Assembly: GCA_024280835.1 (NCBI GenBank)
Contig: JAJRPJ010000003.1
Span: 50,136-114,135 of the forward strand
Direction: 5' to 3'
DNA length: 64,000 nucleotides
Source of the DNA: Candidatus Zixiibacteriota bacterium
GTDB lineage: Bacteria; Zixibacteria; MSB-5A5; GN15; JACZUZ01
Shown: piece by piece, positions 1-10,500 of the stretch
Layout of the letters: each line of letters opens with the position of its first letter
Numbering within the stretch: the stretch's first letter is position 1
Notes under the pieces: model-generated
Database searches by the model: none
What the model saw: the letters and a program-made list of their open reading frames with translations, nothing else
What the model was told of the DNA's origin: nothing
Program-made: the position numbers and the translations under genes

Positions 1-510
1 GATGTAATTGGTCGCGGTTTCAACAGTTTCAATTCCCTTTTCGAGCCAATTTGAAGATTCAACTGTATCAGTAGTGCTACCGCTCCAATGCATGTAGTTT
101 GACACTTTACCCCAATGCTTCATTAGCAGTTTACGGTCAAAATCAACTATATTGGGTGCAATAGGTTCGACTGAGCAAAGTGCTTGTGTGAACTCGACGA
201 GCTTCTCATAGCTAGGACTTAGTTTATTAAGTATCTTGTGTAATTTTGCGCCATTCCCCTTGCATTTCTCATACATATCTTGATCTTGGTTAGTACCTAC
301 ACTTACGACTATTGCTTCGAAAAACCAAGTTTCAATTGCCTGTCTTGTATCATAGGCAGAATACTGCAGCGCGCATACATTGTTCCGCTTTTTTGCGATA
401 TCTAGCCAAGATAACGCCCGAAAAGTATAGCCCACAGAGTCGAATGAAATCATTTGTGAGATGATGTCATCTGCGCTTCTATTTGTGTAATTGGGAATTG
501 ACATCATCAT
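1..510 (-). CDS. hypothetical protein, 3' part missing at window edge
   Basis: The minus strand stays open for 170 codons from an ATG at 510 to the left edge, so the C-terminus lies outside the window. A GGAG-like ribosome site lies just upstream of the ATG (about 511-517 on the plus strand). The translation starts MMMSIPNYTNRSADDIISQM and reads like a soluble, largely helical protein with several Trp and Cys residues and no signal peptide or membrane segment. I do not recognise the family. It lies beside the RAYT unit but is transcribed as a separate gene. The open frame and ribosome site support it as real; its function is unknown. Confidence 0.6.
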   Translation of the reverse strand, partial: MMMSIPNYTNRSADDIISQMISFDSVGYTFRALSWLDIAKKRNNVCALQYSAYDTRQAIETWFFEAIVVSVGTNQDQDMYEKCKGNGAKLHKILNKLSPSYEKLVEFTQALCSVEPIAPNIVDFDRKLLMKHWGKVSNYMHWSGSTTDTVESSNWLEKGIETVETATNYI

Positions 511-542
511 ACTCCAATCTTATTGTTTCATGTTGTCTCAAT

Positions 543-568
543 CTGGGTCGCCCACAGCTTGCTGTGGG
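543..568 (+). repeat. left REP-like arm flanking the RAYT gene
   Basis: This 26-nt element contains a hairpin CCCACAGC-TT-GCTGTGGG preceded by GGTC plus one G. It is an exact inverted copy of 1115-1140 on the other side of the transposase gene. RAYT genes are typically bracketed by inverted REP palindromes, so this is probably the cognate substrate site. Confidence 0.85.
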
Positions 569-592
569 GTTGTTGCGATTGTTGTTTACTGC

Positions 593-1090
593 TTAGAATT
601 CTTCTCCATCCATTATCAACGGAACTGGTTGTTTTCCTTGATACCAGTTGTAGCTTGACCAATTCCAGTCGCCTTGGTCTTTTACTAATCCACTCCTGAC
701 GGGATTGGTGTGACAGTAATTGATTTTTTCTATTACTGCCGCTTTAGATCGGCAATTGTGGTCATAGCAGCGACTTTGCCAGAATACTCTTTTGCCAGAG
801 TTTGAAGCTACTTTTGATTCTGCAAACCATTGTCTGGCTGTTCGTGATTTGATTTCGCCTATGACCATGCCGAGCTTCATCACCTCAGTAGGATGAAGCA
901 CGAGGTGAACGTGATTGGGCATTATTACGTAGGCTAGGATTTTGAATTTATGTTTTGTTCGCGCTCGGTTTAGATGTTCTACTACGATTTCTCTTGCGCG
1001 GTTGTTGTTCAGTGAGGGTAAGTTTCGGTAGCAATTGAAGGTTACTAATCTGGCGGTTCCTTCGTTGTCGTAATGGCGTAGATTTGGCAT
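593..1090 (-). CDS. REP-associated tyrosine transposase (Y1/IS200-like)
   Basis: This 165-residue protein belongs to the Y1_Tnp superfamily of HUH single-strand nucleases. The metal-binding His-x-His pair is in MPNHVHLVL (His60 and His62). The later YCHTNPVRSGLV stretch is the usual RAYT C-terminal signature. The length fits the family. RAYTs are domesticated relatives of IS200/IS605 transposases that act on REP hairpins rather than moving themselves frequently. Perfect 26-nt inverted hairpin repeats lie at 543-568 and 1115-1140, which strongly supports the RAYT call over a mobile IS. There are no terminal features of an IS605 element and no accessory tnpB. I cannot assign the catalytic tyrosine by eye with confidence. 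Confidence 0.9.
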   Translation of the reverse strand: MPNLRHYDNEGTARLVTFNCYRNLPSLNNNRAREIVVEHLNRARTKHKFKILAYVIMPNHVHLVLHPTEVMKLGMVIGEIKSRTARQWFAESKVASNSGKRVFWQSRCYDHNCRSKAAVIEKINYCHTNPVRSGLVKDQGDWNWSSYNWYQGKQPVPLIMDGEEF

Positions 1091-1114
1091 AGAGTAGTAT
1101 ATGTGGGAAGGGAA

Positions 1115-1140
1115 CCCACAGCAAGCTGTGGGCGACCCAG
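1115..1140 (-). repeat. right REP-like arm flanking the RAYT gene
   Basis: This is the exact reverse complement of 543-568. It carries the same GGTC-headed hairpin, pointing inward from the opposite side of the transposase gene. It ends one base before the stop codon of the DUF486 gene, so it also abuts that gene's 3' end. Confidence 0.85.
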
Positions 1141-1141
1141 C

Positions 1142-1498
1142 TTATCCACCAAAGAGCTTTCTCCGAAATAGAAAGAATAGGGCGCCAAGAATACATAGTC
1201 CGGCCCAAAGATAATCAAGCGACATTTTTTCTTTGAGATAGAAAATAGAAAAAGGAACAAAAACAAGCAGGGTGATTACTTCTTGAAGAAGTTTGAGCTG
1301 TCCGACAGACATGACTTGATGCCCAATTCTGTTCGCTGGCACTTGGAACAAGTATTCAAATAAAGCGATTCCCCAACTTATCAATGCAGCGATAACCCAC
1401 GGTTTGTTTGAAAGTTTGTTCAGATGGCCGTACCATGCGAAAGTCATAAAAACATTGCTACATAAGAGCAACAATACGGTGATCCCAATTCGATTCAT
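1142..1498 (-). CDS. DUF486 (DMT_6) family small membrane protein
   Basis: This 118-residue hydrophobic protein has four predicted membrane helices. The conserved DUF486 pattern is clear: SNVFMTFAWYGHL near the N-terminus, SWGIALFEYLFQVPANRIG in the centre, QLKLLQEVITLLVF, and a final helix ending in a short Arg/Lys tail. DUF486 is placed in the drug/metabolite transporter superfamily, but its substrate is unknown. The ATG at 1498 has an upstream GAAAGAG ribosome site. It is a single gene whose end touches the right RAYT repeat. Family assignment is confident and function is not. Confidence 0.88.
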   Translation of the reverse strand: MNRIGITVLLLLCSNVFMTFAWYGHLNKLSNKPWVIAALISWGIALFEYLFQVPANRIGHQVMSVGQLKLLQEVITLLVFVPFSIFYLKEKMSLDYLWAGLCILGALFFLFRRKLFGG

Positions 1499-1621
1499 GA
1501 CTCTTTCTCAGCAGTCTACAAGATTTCCGGTGAAACTGTCCATTGTTACGATGATCCAGACATTCATCCTATTTATAACACCCAGCCTTTTGTAAGGTTC
1601 GAATGCCAATTGGTAAATATG

Positions 1622-2770
1622 TTACTCTCGTGGGTTTAGGGCTTCTCGGGCTATTACTAAGCGTTGGACTTCGGAGGTGCCTTCGAAGATTTCGGTTACT
1701 CTTGCGTCTCTGTAGAGGCGTTCTACGTGGTAGTCGCGGGCGTAGCCGTAGCCGCCTAGTAATTGGACGGCCATGTGGGTGATGGCGGTGGCGGCTTCGC
1801 TGGCGAAGAGTTTGGCCATCGAGGCCTCGTGGACGACACGGTGGCCTTGGTCTTTCTTCCAAGCGGCGTAGTGAATCATTAGTCGTGAGGCGTGCAGTTT
1901 GGTTTGCATGTCGGCGAGTTTGGCTTGGGTCAGTTGAAAGGCCGCGAGGGGTTTGCCGAATTGTTTGCGCTCTTGGACATATTGCAGAGAAATGTCATAG
2001 GCCGCTCTGGCGATTCCCAGCGCTTGGGCGCCGACTGAGACGCGGCCTGAGTTGAGAGTTTCCATGGCGATGTTAACACCGCGATTGACTTCGCCGATGA
2101 CGTTTTCTTTGGGGACCTTGACATTATTGAATGAGATTTCATTGGTGGGTGAGGCTTTGAAACCCATTTTCTTTTCACTGGGGGCGACTGAGTAGCCGTC
2201 ACAAGGTGTTTCGACGATCATGGCGGTTATGCCGCGCGCGCCCGCATCTTTGTCGGTGCGGACGAAAAGCAAAACCCAATCGGCGATTGAGCCATCGGTG
2301 ACCCATAGTTTTGTGCCATTGATGAGGTAGTGATCGCCTTTGTCCTCGGCGAAGCAGACGAGCGAGGCGGCGTCGGTGCCACTGCCAGCTTCGGAGAGTG
2401 AGTAGGCGCCTAGTTTTTCGCCTGAGCAGATTTGGGGGAGGTATTTTTTCTTTTGCTCTTCGGTCCCGAATTTTAGTAGAGGGTAGGCGAAGAGGGAATT
2501 GTGCAAGCCGACAACTGAGGCGTGCGAACTGCAACCCGCGGAGATTTCTTCCATCGCGAGGACATAGGACAGGTGGTCCATGCCTGAGCCGCCGTATTCT
2601 TCGGGGACAAAGACACCGAGCAGGCCTAGTTCGCCCATCTCGCGGATGAGGGTCATGTCGAGTTTTCCGGTATGGTCGAATTCTTCAGCGCGGGGGACGA
2701 GGCGTTTTTGTGAGAATTCGCGAGCGACTTCCTGAATCATCAGGTGTTCTTCGGTTAGTGAGAAGTCCAT
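1622..2770 (-). CDS. acyl-CoA dehydrogenase
   Basis: This 382-residue flavoenzyme has the standard short/medium-chain acyl-CoA dehydrogenase layout: an N-terminal helical domain, a middle beta domain with the signature GAYSLSEAGSGTDAASL and a WVTDG segment, and a C-terminal helical domain. The catalytic base is the Glu in TEIFEGTSEVQ, the position used by short-chain and butyryl-type enzymes. It oxidises an acyl-CoA to the trans-2-enoyl-CoA and passes electrons to electron-transfer flavoprotein. No ETF or enoyl-CoA hydratase gene is adjacent, so chain-length specificity cannot be inferred from context. Length and motifs are complete. Confidence 0.93.
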   Translation of the reverse strand: MDFSLTEEHLMIQEVAREFSQKRLVPRAEEFDHTGKLDMTLIREMGELGLLGVFVPEEYGGSGMDHLSYVLAMEEISAGCSSHASVVGLHNSLFAYPLLKFGTEEQKKKYLPQICSGEKLGAYSLSEAGSGTDAASLVCFAEDKGDHYLINGTKLWVTDGSIADWVLLFVRTDKDAGARGITAMIVETPCDGYSVAPSEKKMGFKASPTNEISFNNVKVPKENVIGEVNRGVNIAMETLNSGRVSVGAQALGIARAAYDISLQYVQERKQFGKPLAAFQLTQAKLADMQTKLHASRLMIHYAAWKKDQGHRVVHEASMAKLFASEAATAITHMAVQLLGGYGYARDYHVERLYRDARVTEIFEGTSEVQRLVIAREALNPRE

Positions 2771-2867
2771 GGATATTTTTTGTCCTATTTCTTATGTCGG
2801 TTACGACGGTGTTTATGTCTTTTTCATATGTTTGAACATTGCTGATGGTTGGGGGGATGTCAAACTT

Positions 2868-2917
2868 GTAGGGTGTCGGGTCACAATTTTCGCTTGGCGA
2901 AAATCAAGACCCGACAC
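2868..2917 (+). repeat. GTAG-headed two-tier hairpin (REP-like)
   Basis: After GTAG come a 10-bp arm (2873-2882, GTGTCGGGTC) pairing with 2908-2917, and an inner 8-bp arm (2886-2893, ATTTTCGC) pairing with 2897-2904 around a TTG loop. The two tiers are separated by aca/caa. Both stems are perfect. It lies in the noncoding gap between the acyl-CoA dehydrogenase gene and the interrupted surface-protein gene. Confidence 0.75.
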
Positions 2918-2930
2918 AACGCAGGAAGGA

Positions 2931-2950
2931 AATCAAGACCTGACACAACC
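2931..2950 (+). repeat. truncated direct copy of the preceding hairpin arm
   Basis: These 20 bases repeat 2901-2920 with one substitution (cctgac for cccgac). It looks like a partial copy or remnant of the hairpin unit lying 30 bp away. Confidence 0.55.
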
Positions 2951-3020
2951 TTTGGATAGTTCGAGTCTGATTCGAGATGCAACGGCTGATATGTTGTGGC
3001 GTTGGATATGTCGTGATTTG

Positions 3021-3043
3021 GTAGGGGCACAGCGTGCTGTGCC
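3021..3043 (+). repeat. GTAG-headed REP-like hairpin
   Basis: GTAG is followed by G and the perfect stem GGCACAGC-GT-GCTGTGCC, then a T-run to 3049. It forms an inverted pair with 3151-3174. The T-run means it could also act as a terminator. Confidence 0.75.
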
Positions 3044-3073
3044 TTTTTTGATTCATGGCAAATATTTCAATTC

Positions 3074-3095
3074 GTAGGGGCGTCGTTTCGGCGCC
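3074..3095 (+). repeat. GTAG-headed imperfect REP-like hairpin
   Basis: GTAGGG leads into GGCG (3079-3082), which pairs with CGCC (3092-3095) and is followed by TTTTTG. The stem is short, but the GTAG head and trailing T-run match its neighbours. Confidence 0.5.
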
Positions 3096-3150
3096 TTTTT
3101 GTTTTGGTGGCGGGGTTGTTTTGATGGGAATTCTTGGTTTGATGGGGAGA

Positions 3151-3174
3151 GGGCACAGCGCGCTGTGCCCCTAC
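3151..3174 (-). repeat. GTAG-headed REP-like hairpin, inverted copy
   Basis: The minus strand reads GTAG-GGGCACAGCG-CGCTGTGCCC, a perfect 20-bp palindrome at 3151-3170. Except for the central base pair it matches the plus-strand element at 3021-3043, so the two form a BIME-like inverted pair. Confidence 0.75.
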
Positions 3175-3218
3175 GGTTGGTTGGCGGGTGCAACGGTTGG
3201 TGGTGCGCGCGTAGAATA

Positions 3219-3257
3219 GAAAAAGCCCACGAGCTTGGTTGGCTCGTGGGCTTTTTC
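3219..3257 (-). terminator. strong bidirectional intrinsic terminator
   Basis: A 16-bp perfect stem (3219-3234 with 3242-3257; core GCCCACGAGC) has a 7-nt loop and A/T-rich outer arms, giving a U-run on either strand. It lies 65 bp past the minus-strand gene ending at 3323 and is the obvious terminator for it. Confidence 0.9.
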
Positions 3258-3322
3258 TTGTGATGTAGGCTTTAGGTGCAGGCCTTAGGTGAAGACAGGC
3301 GACGCCTGTTTTCTTTGGGGAG

Positions 3323-6300
3323 TTACTTTAGGAGAATCATCTTTTTTGAGATGCTGGTTTCTCCAGTGTTTAGTTTGTAGAAATACATTCCTGATGCGGC
3401 AAGCGCTCCGTCCCATTTTACTGAATATTCTCCGGCGCTTTGTTCGGTGTTCACTAAGGTCGTGACTTTTTGGCCGAGGATATTGTAGACGGTGAGTTTG
3501 ACATTGGCTTTGTGTGGTAGTGTGTATTGTATGGTTGTGGTTGGGTTGAATGGATTCGGATAGTTTTGTCCTAGCGCGAAGACTTTTGGCAAGGTGGAAT
3601 TGTCATTGTCGTCGGCGATGTCGGTTTGGATGTCACCTAGCAAGGCGGCGAAGAATGTGATTTGTTGTGGTGGGTCCATTTCCCAAGGGTGCATGATGAA
3701 GGTGTAGGCGGTGTGAGTTGGCGCGGAATATTTCATGCCGACAATGCCGCCGTCATAGCCTGAGACAGGGTCTCTGCCGCTGACATAGCGGTAGAGGACT
3801 TAGATGTCACTAAGGGCGCTGGCTCTGGGAGTTATGATACCCTTGAGCGGTATTGGGCCTTCGCTTAAATCTTCAAGACGATAGAAGCGCGAATGGCTAT
3901 ACGTTAGATCAGGGAAGCCTGTTTCTAATTCAGCTGGTGGCCCTTGGGGATTGAAGAAACGATAAAGGGAGTCACTTGAATTGCTGATGAGGTGTTCTCC
4001 GAGCGAAGAAAGTGACGTGCTTTCGATGCCGAACATTTGACTGGCGACTGTGTTTGGTGCGAAAGAGGTTGTGATGACGTTGGAGGTCAGTGACCAAGAG
4101 CCGATAGCGACGCCACTGCCGATGTAGACGATTGTACCTCCACTGCGTGTGAAGTCTTGGAGCCAGTCATGGTCTCCGAGTCCTGGGGGTGAGTTTCCAC
4201 GGAAGGTGGAAAGACGGTCGGCTCCATCGAGTAAGAGAGTCTTGTAACGGCCCATCTCTGAGTACTCTGGTGGCCAAGTTGATTGTTTTCTGCGCTCTTT
4301 TTGTGGAATCACGTCGACTTGATAGCCGCTGAGTTGGTTGTTGTAATAGTTAAAGACCGAGTCTCCATGTGTCCATGAGCCACGTAGTGTATCAAAAACA
4401 ACTACAGCGATTTCCTTTTGGATTTCGGGGCGTGTGTAGATTTGGACTGGAGTTGTTGGAGCCGATTCGGTTCCATTGTTATCTATCGCAGTTAGTATGT
4501 AGGTGAATTTGGAAGAGAGGTTGACGGCTTGATTGAAATCAATCATTGACGCGGGGATATTGGCATAGGGAGCTATATCTCTGAGACAAGTTGGGATTGT
4601 GTCGCCTTCATTGAAGCGATAGATGTTGTAGGTCAGCAGGTCATTATCGGCGCTGTTTGGTGTCCAAGCTAGTTGTATGGTTGAGCCAGAGCTAAGGTAA
4701 TTGTTGGCGATTTGATCTGCGTTGGTGTAATTGTTGTTCCAGATAGGAGTGTGTGGTACGCCATAGCGGAAGATTTTCGCTGGTGAGATTGTTGGGCTGC
4801 CTTCGTTGAAGTGGACTGCGACACCGATTGCGTAAACGGCTCCGTCGACCAAGTCGGTGAAGGTGTATTCGCCGACTGTGACTTGAGCTGAGTTGACTTT
4901 GTGCGCTGGAGTCCAGACTGGTTGTTCGTTGGGGATGTAGCAGATTAGAGCTGAGTCGTCGAGGCGCGCGAGATAAACATCATAGCCAGTAATTAGCGGA
5001 CTTGAGCTGTAAATCCAGCGCACTACAGTATTGACTGCTAGCTCGTCATCGATCGTAACTTGTAGTGGAGCGCCGCAAACATCGCCAATGCCGTCGAAGT
5101 CATCATCGGTTTGCAGAGGGTTCGGTGTGGTTGGGCAATTGTCGCAAAGATCACGGATGCCATCGGCGTCACTGTCTGGAATCGGTACGTCAGGGTTTTC
5201 ATTGAACTTAAGGATAAACAGACGACCATCGAAGTTTGAGGCGAAGACCAGCGAGTCTTTTGTGTGTGGGAAGACTCCCCAGTTGCCGGCAAAAGATGCT
5301 CTGTCGCTAGGTAGCCAAGTATCGAATTGGGCGATTGGCTCGCTGCAATTTTCTGTGAGGTCATAGACAATCACGCCAGACTCGTAGTGCGAGACATAGA
5401 GCAGATTGCCGGATATGTGCGCATTATGGGCGAGGTTGCTAGAGCCGAGAAACTCATTTTCGAGGACAATATTGTTCAGGTCTTCGATATTCCAGAGTTT
5501 GACAGTTTTGCCGGGTGTTTCTTCTGTGGTGACTACTTTTTTGCCGTCATCTGTGGGCCATATATTGTGAGCATAGCCAGCTTGGGGAGGTCCCCAGCGG
5601 GTTAATAGTTTGGCGTTTTGTTTGTCGGAGAGGTCCCAGATTGAGTATGTGCCTGCCCCTGCTTCGGCGACATAGGCGGTGTCGTTTCTGACGTGCATGT
5701 CATGAACTTGGGTGTTACCCATGAAGCCTACCAGAACTGGGTTTTCTGGGTCAGATAGATCGTGAATTGCAATGCCACCACCAACAGCTTCCGCATAAGC
5801 AAAGCCAGTAGCGGTGTCTATCGATAAATTATGCGAAGACATTAGCGTATTTTCGCCGTCACTGGCAATCGGAACCGAGCGGACAAAATGGACGCTATCT
5901 GGCAGGAAGCTCATATCCATTATCATCAGGCCGTTGCCGCTACATTCAGAGACGGAATAGGCATAATGTTTATAGGTTTTGATGTCCTGCCAGAGGCATG
6001 TGCCACCCACGGCGGGAATTGTATCAATGATAGTCATGGTAGTCACATTGACAAAGACGATACCTTCGGCAACCCCCATGATTGCATATTGGTCGCCGTT
6101 GGGAGCCATCCAGCCCCAAGTGTCGCTACCGTTTGTGTTAGTGAATTGGAAAGTTGCAAGGCTGTCTAGTGAGTATCTTTGTGCCTGAGAGCTGCCGCGA
6201 TAGAAGGGTTGATTATCAGGGTAGCTGTTTTGGTCTACATCTGGCGCCTTATAGTCATAGCCCGGAGGGACTGCCAGCGTTTGTTTTGGGTTCCATAGTA

Positions 6301-6403
6301 ATGCCAAGCACAAGAGCATTAAGAAACTGGAAATGGTGAAAGAGAGAGAGAGGGGGGACAGGCGGCGGTTAACGGTGTTGGTTTTAGTTAAAGACTTCTG
6401 CAT
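3323..6403 (-). pseudogene. secreted LVIVD beta-propeller / TSP3 / sorting-domain protein, interrupted by an in-frame TAA
   Basis: One reading frame runs from the ATG at 6403 (AAGGAA ribosome site) to 3323, but it is broken by TAA at 3800-3802. Before the stop are 867 codons; after it the same frame continues with VLYRYVSGRDP and another 158 codons. The order is: signal peptide ending near residue 45; LVIVD-type propeller repeats ('choice-of-anchor B' family), nt about 5200-6200; two Asp-rich thrombospondin type 3 calcium repeats with paired Cys (about 5070-5180); fibronectin-III-like segments; and a ThuA/amidotransferase-like alpha-beta domain that spans the stop. The part after the stop ends with the YPNPFNP sorting domain. 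If TAA is read as a stop, the product loses its sorting signal and would not be anchored. It could be a nonsense mutation, an assembly error or readthrough. Confidence 0.8.
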
Positions 6404-7550
6404 GTAATTTCCTTGCTTGTCTTGTGGATGGCATACTCTATGTTTGTTGCTATGTTTGTTTTGGTGAGAATCGATTTAGTAGTTCTTCTGAACCGATCTA
6501 AGTCTCTCTTATCATAACCTTTGGTTAATATACCGCAATAATCGAATTCATGTTCGGAAATATGGATACATTGCGCTTTGTTATCTGTTTTCTTTTGATT
6601 CACATGCTGGCTAAGACTAGCTTGAAAGATTTCTTTGAAGGACTTCGGCTGCAAGGGCGCTTGGGGTCCAATCTTCACTAACATTTTCACTTACGTATCC
6701 TGTGGTCAAAATGTTCGCATAGATTTTGCGGATGTTGTTGTAGTTCGATGTTATCAAATTAGTTCGAACTCTGAGTTTTCATGCCTGCGAATGTGCAATG
6801 TGTTAGAAGATAAGAGGTTGCCTTTTGACTGAGATGCGAAATCAAATGACCCAAATATGGAATTGTGGTCCCGTATGTGAAAGGTTTTGCGCAATTGAGG
6901 GGCCGCATGAGAGCAGAATTATTGAAGATTTGGGTATTGTGAAGTCGGAAATGGGAAGATTAGCGACAGAGGGTATCAATTGGCGGATTTTGGGTCCTCT
7001 AAATAGAGAAAGTCGGAATATCTGGGAGTGCATAGTTTTTGGGAGAAAATAGAGAAATGATAGTCTACGAAAAGCAAATAGTTGAGAGTTCTCTTGAGTC
7101 AATGAAATCGACGGTGGCGTTGTGGTCGGTGACATTGTCGGAGATAGTCGTTGACGCTGGGGCCAGATGTAGTATATTAACCTCTGTCCAGACGGACGTT
7201 TACAGCATTCTTTACAACGATATTTGCAGCAATTACTTCGCCCTTACGAAGACAACTGTCAGTCACTATTTTCATACCAGAGATATGTACATCCCGATGG
7301 GCTGTGCGTATCATGAATCTGTCTCGAGTCAAGAGTTTTCCGCATGTGATTTGAGCGGGTTTGCGAGACAATCTGGAATTCAGGCAATGTCCCTAGAAAA
7401 GTCCTTAGAAATATCCCCTAGAGTGTCCCCATACGATACAGGGTTTTCTAACTTGCAGTTTTCTGACTTGCGATGTTCTGCGAGAGCTTTGCAGAGTATT
7501 TACTGCGCTCCATTAGTCTCAGATTTGATATACAGCAGGGAGTTATGCGG
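6404..7550. other. 1.15-kb divergent intergenic region
   Basis: This gap separates two divergently transcribed surface-protein genes and should hold both promoters. Short open frames exist on both strands (6388-6690 and 6842-7135 minus; 7039-7554 plus), but none has a recognisable product or a clear ribosome site. I see no REP hairpin, RNA gene or strong sigma-70 promoter here. Confidence 0.4.
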
Positions 7551-10500
7551 ATGAGTTCCACTATAGACCACACATCAATGGATAATGATTATATGAAGAG
7601 CGTGATACCTAAGAAAATTGACATTGTTTCTTATTGTAGGCGAGGGTCGTCATCTGCGTTGGGGCGTTTTGTTCTTGTTCTGCTTTTTTCGATGATGTCA
7701 CTATTGGCCAGCTCGGGTTCGGTTTTCGCTCAGAGGACTGGAGCTACTTCCACGCAAGTGACGGACACAACCGCTGGAACAGTGATTGCTGTGATTGCGG
7801 GTTTGGCGACTGATCGTTTGGATTACACACCGGGTTCGACAGTTACGATTACTGGCGCTAATTTCCAGCCTGGTGAGAGTGTGACTGTGCAAGTATTGCG
7901 CGATGGCGTTGATCCAACCGCTGGAGTGGGACATTCTCCCTGGACTGTGCTTGTTGGTGTTGATGGGTCATTCCAAACAACTTGGGCTTTGCCTTATGAC
8001 AATGCTCTTGGTGAACTTCTGATAGTCAATGCTAATGGTGACGTCTCGGGGCTTAGCGCTCAAACGTCATTCTCGAATGGAAATACATATCTTGAATTCA
8101 CATCACCTGCATTTGATACAACAATATGTTCCACTATTGTCGGCGATTCGATTGATGTTTGTGCGAATCTCACTGAACGATGTGTGGGTGGAGGATCATT
8201 TGGTCTAGGTGGTCGTGAAGTAGTTTTCTCTATTTCTTACGGCTCTTGTGGAACTGGACAGGATTTAAGTGGCTCGAATATTACTGTCACCACAGATGCA
8301 AATGGCAATGCTTGCGCTCGTCTGGCATTGCCGCCTGATACAGGCAATTACACGATTAACGCAAGCTTTTTGGGTGTCCAGCCAGCTAATACATGTCTTG
8401 GCCGCGCCGCAATTAGCTGTGTTGACTATGCTCCGGATGATTCATGTGTCACATTGGGCGCTTCGAGCCATTGCCTTCCGCTAACTATTGGTGATTGCTC
8501 GACGCCGTTACCGGTGATATGTCCCGCCGATACTGCGCTAACTATTTGCGAACCTCAAGAAATATGTTTGACATCGTTTTCAGCAACATCAGGCGCGGGC
8601 TACACTAATACCGTGAACTATGGAACATTTAGTGGCGACAGTGTCTGTTTCTTTGCTGACACATCTGGCTCATACAGAATTGAGCTTGTTTGCCTAGGCC
8701 CAGATGGGAAAGCTGATACTTGTGTCAGTAATGTTGATATTCAGATAAATACTGATCCACAAATTATAGTTAATGATCGCACTTACAACGTTTGTTTGGG
8801 AGGTGCTACTCTTGAGCATCAGGTGACGGCATTTGATGGCGACTTCGATCCGATAGTTTGGTCGTTGACATCGGGTGGCGGTTCGATAGATCAAAACGGA
8901 TTGATTACTTTTGCCGCTGACACAAGTGGTGTTTATTGTTTCTTGGTCAAAGCCAGCGATGAGTGTGGTTTCGATGAGCGCGAGATTTGTTTGACGGTTT
9001 CGCTAAATGATCCGCCACAAATTTTCGGGTATACTGATACACTTAGCGTCTGTGGCTTTGATACTTTGTGTTTTACTGTCAGCGGCTCTGATCCAAACTA
9101 TGGTGACCGTGTTGAAATCACGCAAATCGGCGGATTGGGTTCTTTCTCGATGACCACTGACACATCTGGTGTCACTTGTTTTGTGCCAGGCCAGTTGAGT
9201 GTGGTTACGACATTTGAGTTTGTCTACCAAATTACAGATAGTTGCATTCGCAGTAATACGCAATTATTCGCTGGGGAGATACCTACCGATACGATACTGA
9301 TTGTTGTTCTCCCTGCCAATTCACCAACTATCTCTTTGCCAGCTACATATGCGATTAGTGGCTGTGGCCCACAGAATATTTGTGTGCCGCTGACTGTTGC
9401 AGATATTGATAGTGACCTTGCTTCAATTACAACCAATCTTGGAGTTATTGATCCTCAAACGGGTGAGTTGTGTTTTGTTGTTGATAGCGCGGGAGTCTTT
9501 ACCGCTATAGTAACAGCTGTTGATTCTTGCGGCCTTAGCGCTGTTGATTCGGTAATTGTGACCGTTAGCGCGCCAGAGCCGATTCAGGTTAACTGCCCGA
9601 TTGATACTAGCGTTTTTGTCTGTGACACTGGAGATGTCCGCGTACCGTTTGGGATATTTGGCCCAGATGTTAGTGTAACAATTTTACCGAATTCGGCTTA
9701 CTACGATAGCGCGACAGGCGAGATTGGTTTCTTCACTAATTGTAGTGTCAATAAGAAGCTGACGGCGATAGTTAGTAATGGTTGTCAGGTTGATACATGT
9801 GTGTTCAATGTCAATGTGACAATGAACTCTGAGCCGTTGGTTATTGCGGCTCCTGCGTTGGATACCTTCCTTTGTGAGCCAGCGACAATTTGCCTTCCAG
9901 TTGGTGTTTCTGATTTGGATTATCATGCTACAACAGTGACTGTGAGTAATGGCGGTGTTTACGACGAGATTCAAGGTACTGTCTGTTTGGATGTTGATAC
10001 TACCGGTGTCTATCAAGCTGTTGTAACAGTTACTGATATTTGTGGCGCTAGCTCGAGTGATACGATTGTTATCAATGCTACGATTAATAGCGTTCCTGAA
10101 GTTGTCGGTGGTTCTGATTTGGCGATGGAGCTTTGCGCTCCGCAGGTTGTTTGTGTTTCGTTTGTCTCTAGCGATAGAGATAGTGTTGCGCCGATTGTTA
10201 GCGCAAATATCGGAAACTATGATGCTCTCAACCGCCAGATTTGTTTTGTGCCGGATACCGCTGGTGTTTACACGATTATTGGTTCGGTTGTCGATGAGTG
10301 CGGTTCGACTGCGACCGACACAGTCTTAGTTACTATTAGTTTCAATCAGGCGCCGCAGATAGCTCTTGGCGCTGATACTACGATATTCCAATGTTCACTG
10401 GCAGAAATCTGTTTGCCGGTAAATGTGTTTGATGTTGCGGGCAATACGAATCTTGTTAGCGTGGTTCCATCGATTGGTTTTTATAATCCGAATACGCAGA

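Noticed and set aside
1598..1620. GTTCGA-type string as a tRNA T-loop
   Set aside because: No acceptor stem, anticodon arm or CCA end can be built around it; no tRNA was found elsewhere either.
2769..3077. 102-codon plus-strand frame
   Set aside because: It runs through the REP-like hairpins, so the frame is an accident of repeat sequence.
6388..6690. 100-codon minus-strand open frame overlapping the start of the interrupted surface-protein gene
   Set aside because: It overlaps a well-supported signal peptide in another frame and lacks a ribosome site or homology.
7039..7554. 171-codon plus-strand open frame before the giant gene
   Set aside because: No ribosome site, no recognisable composition or family, and it overlaps the true start of the giant gene in another frame.
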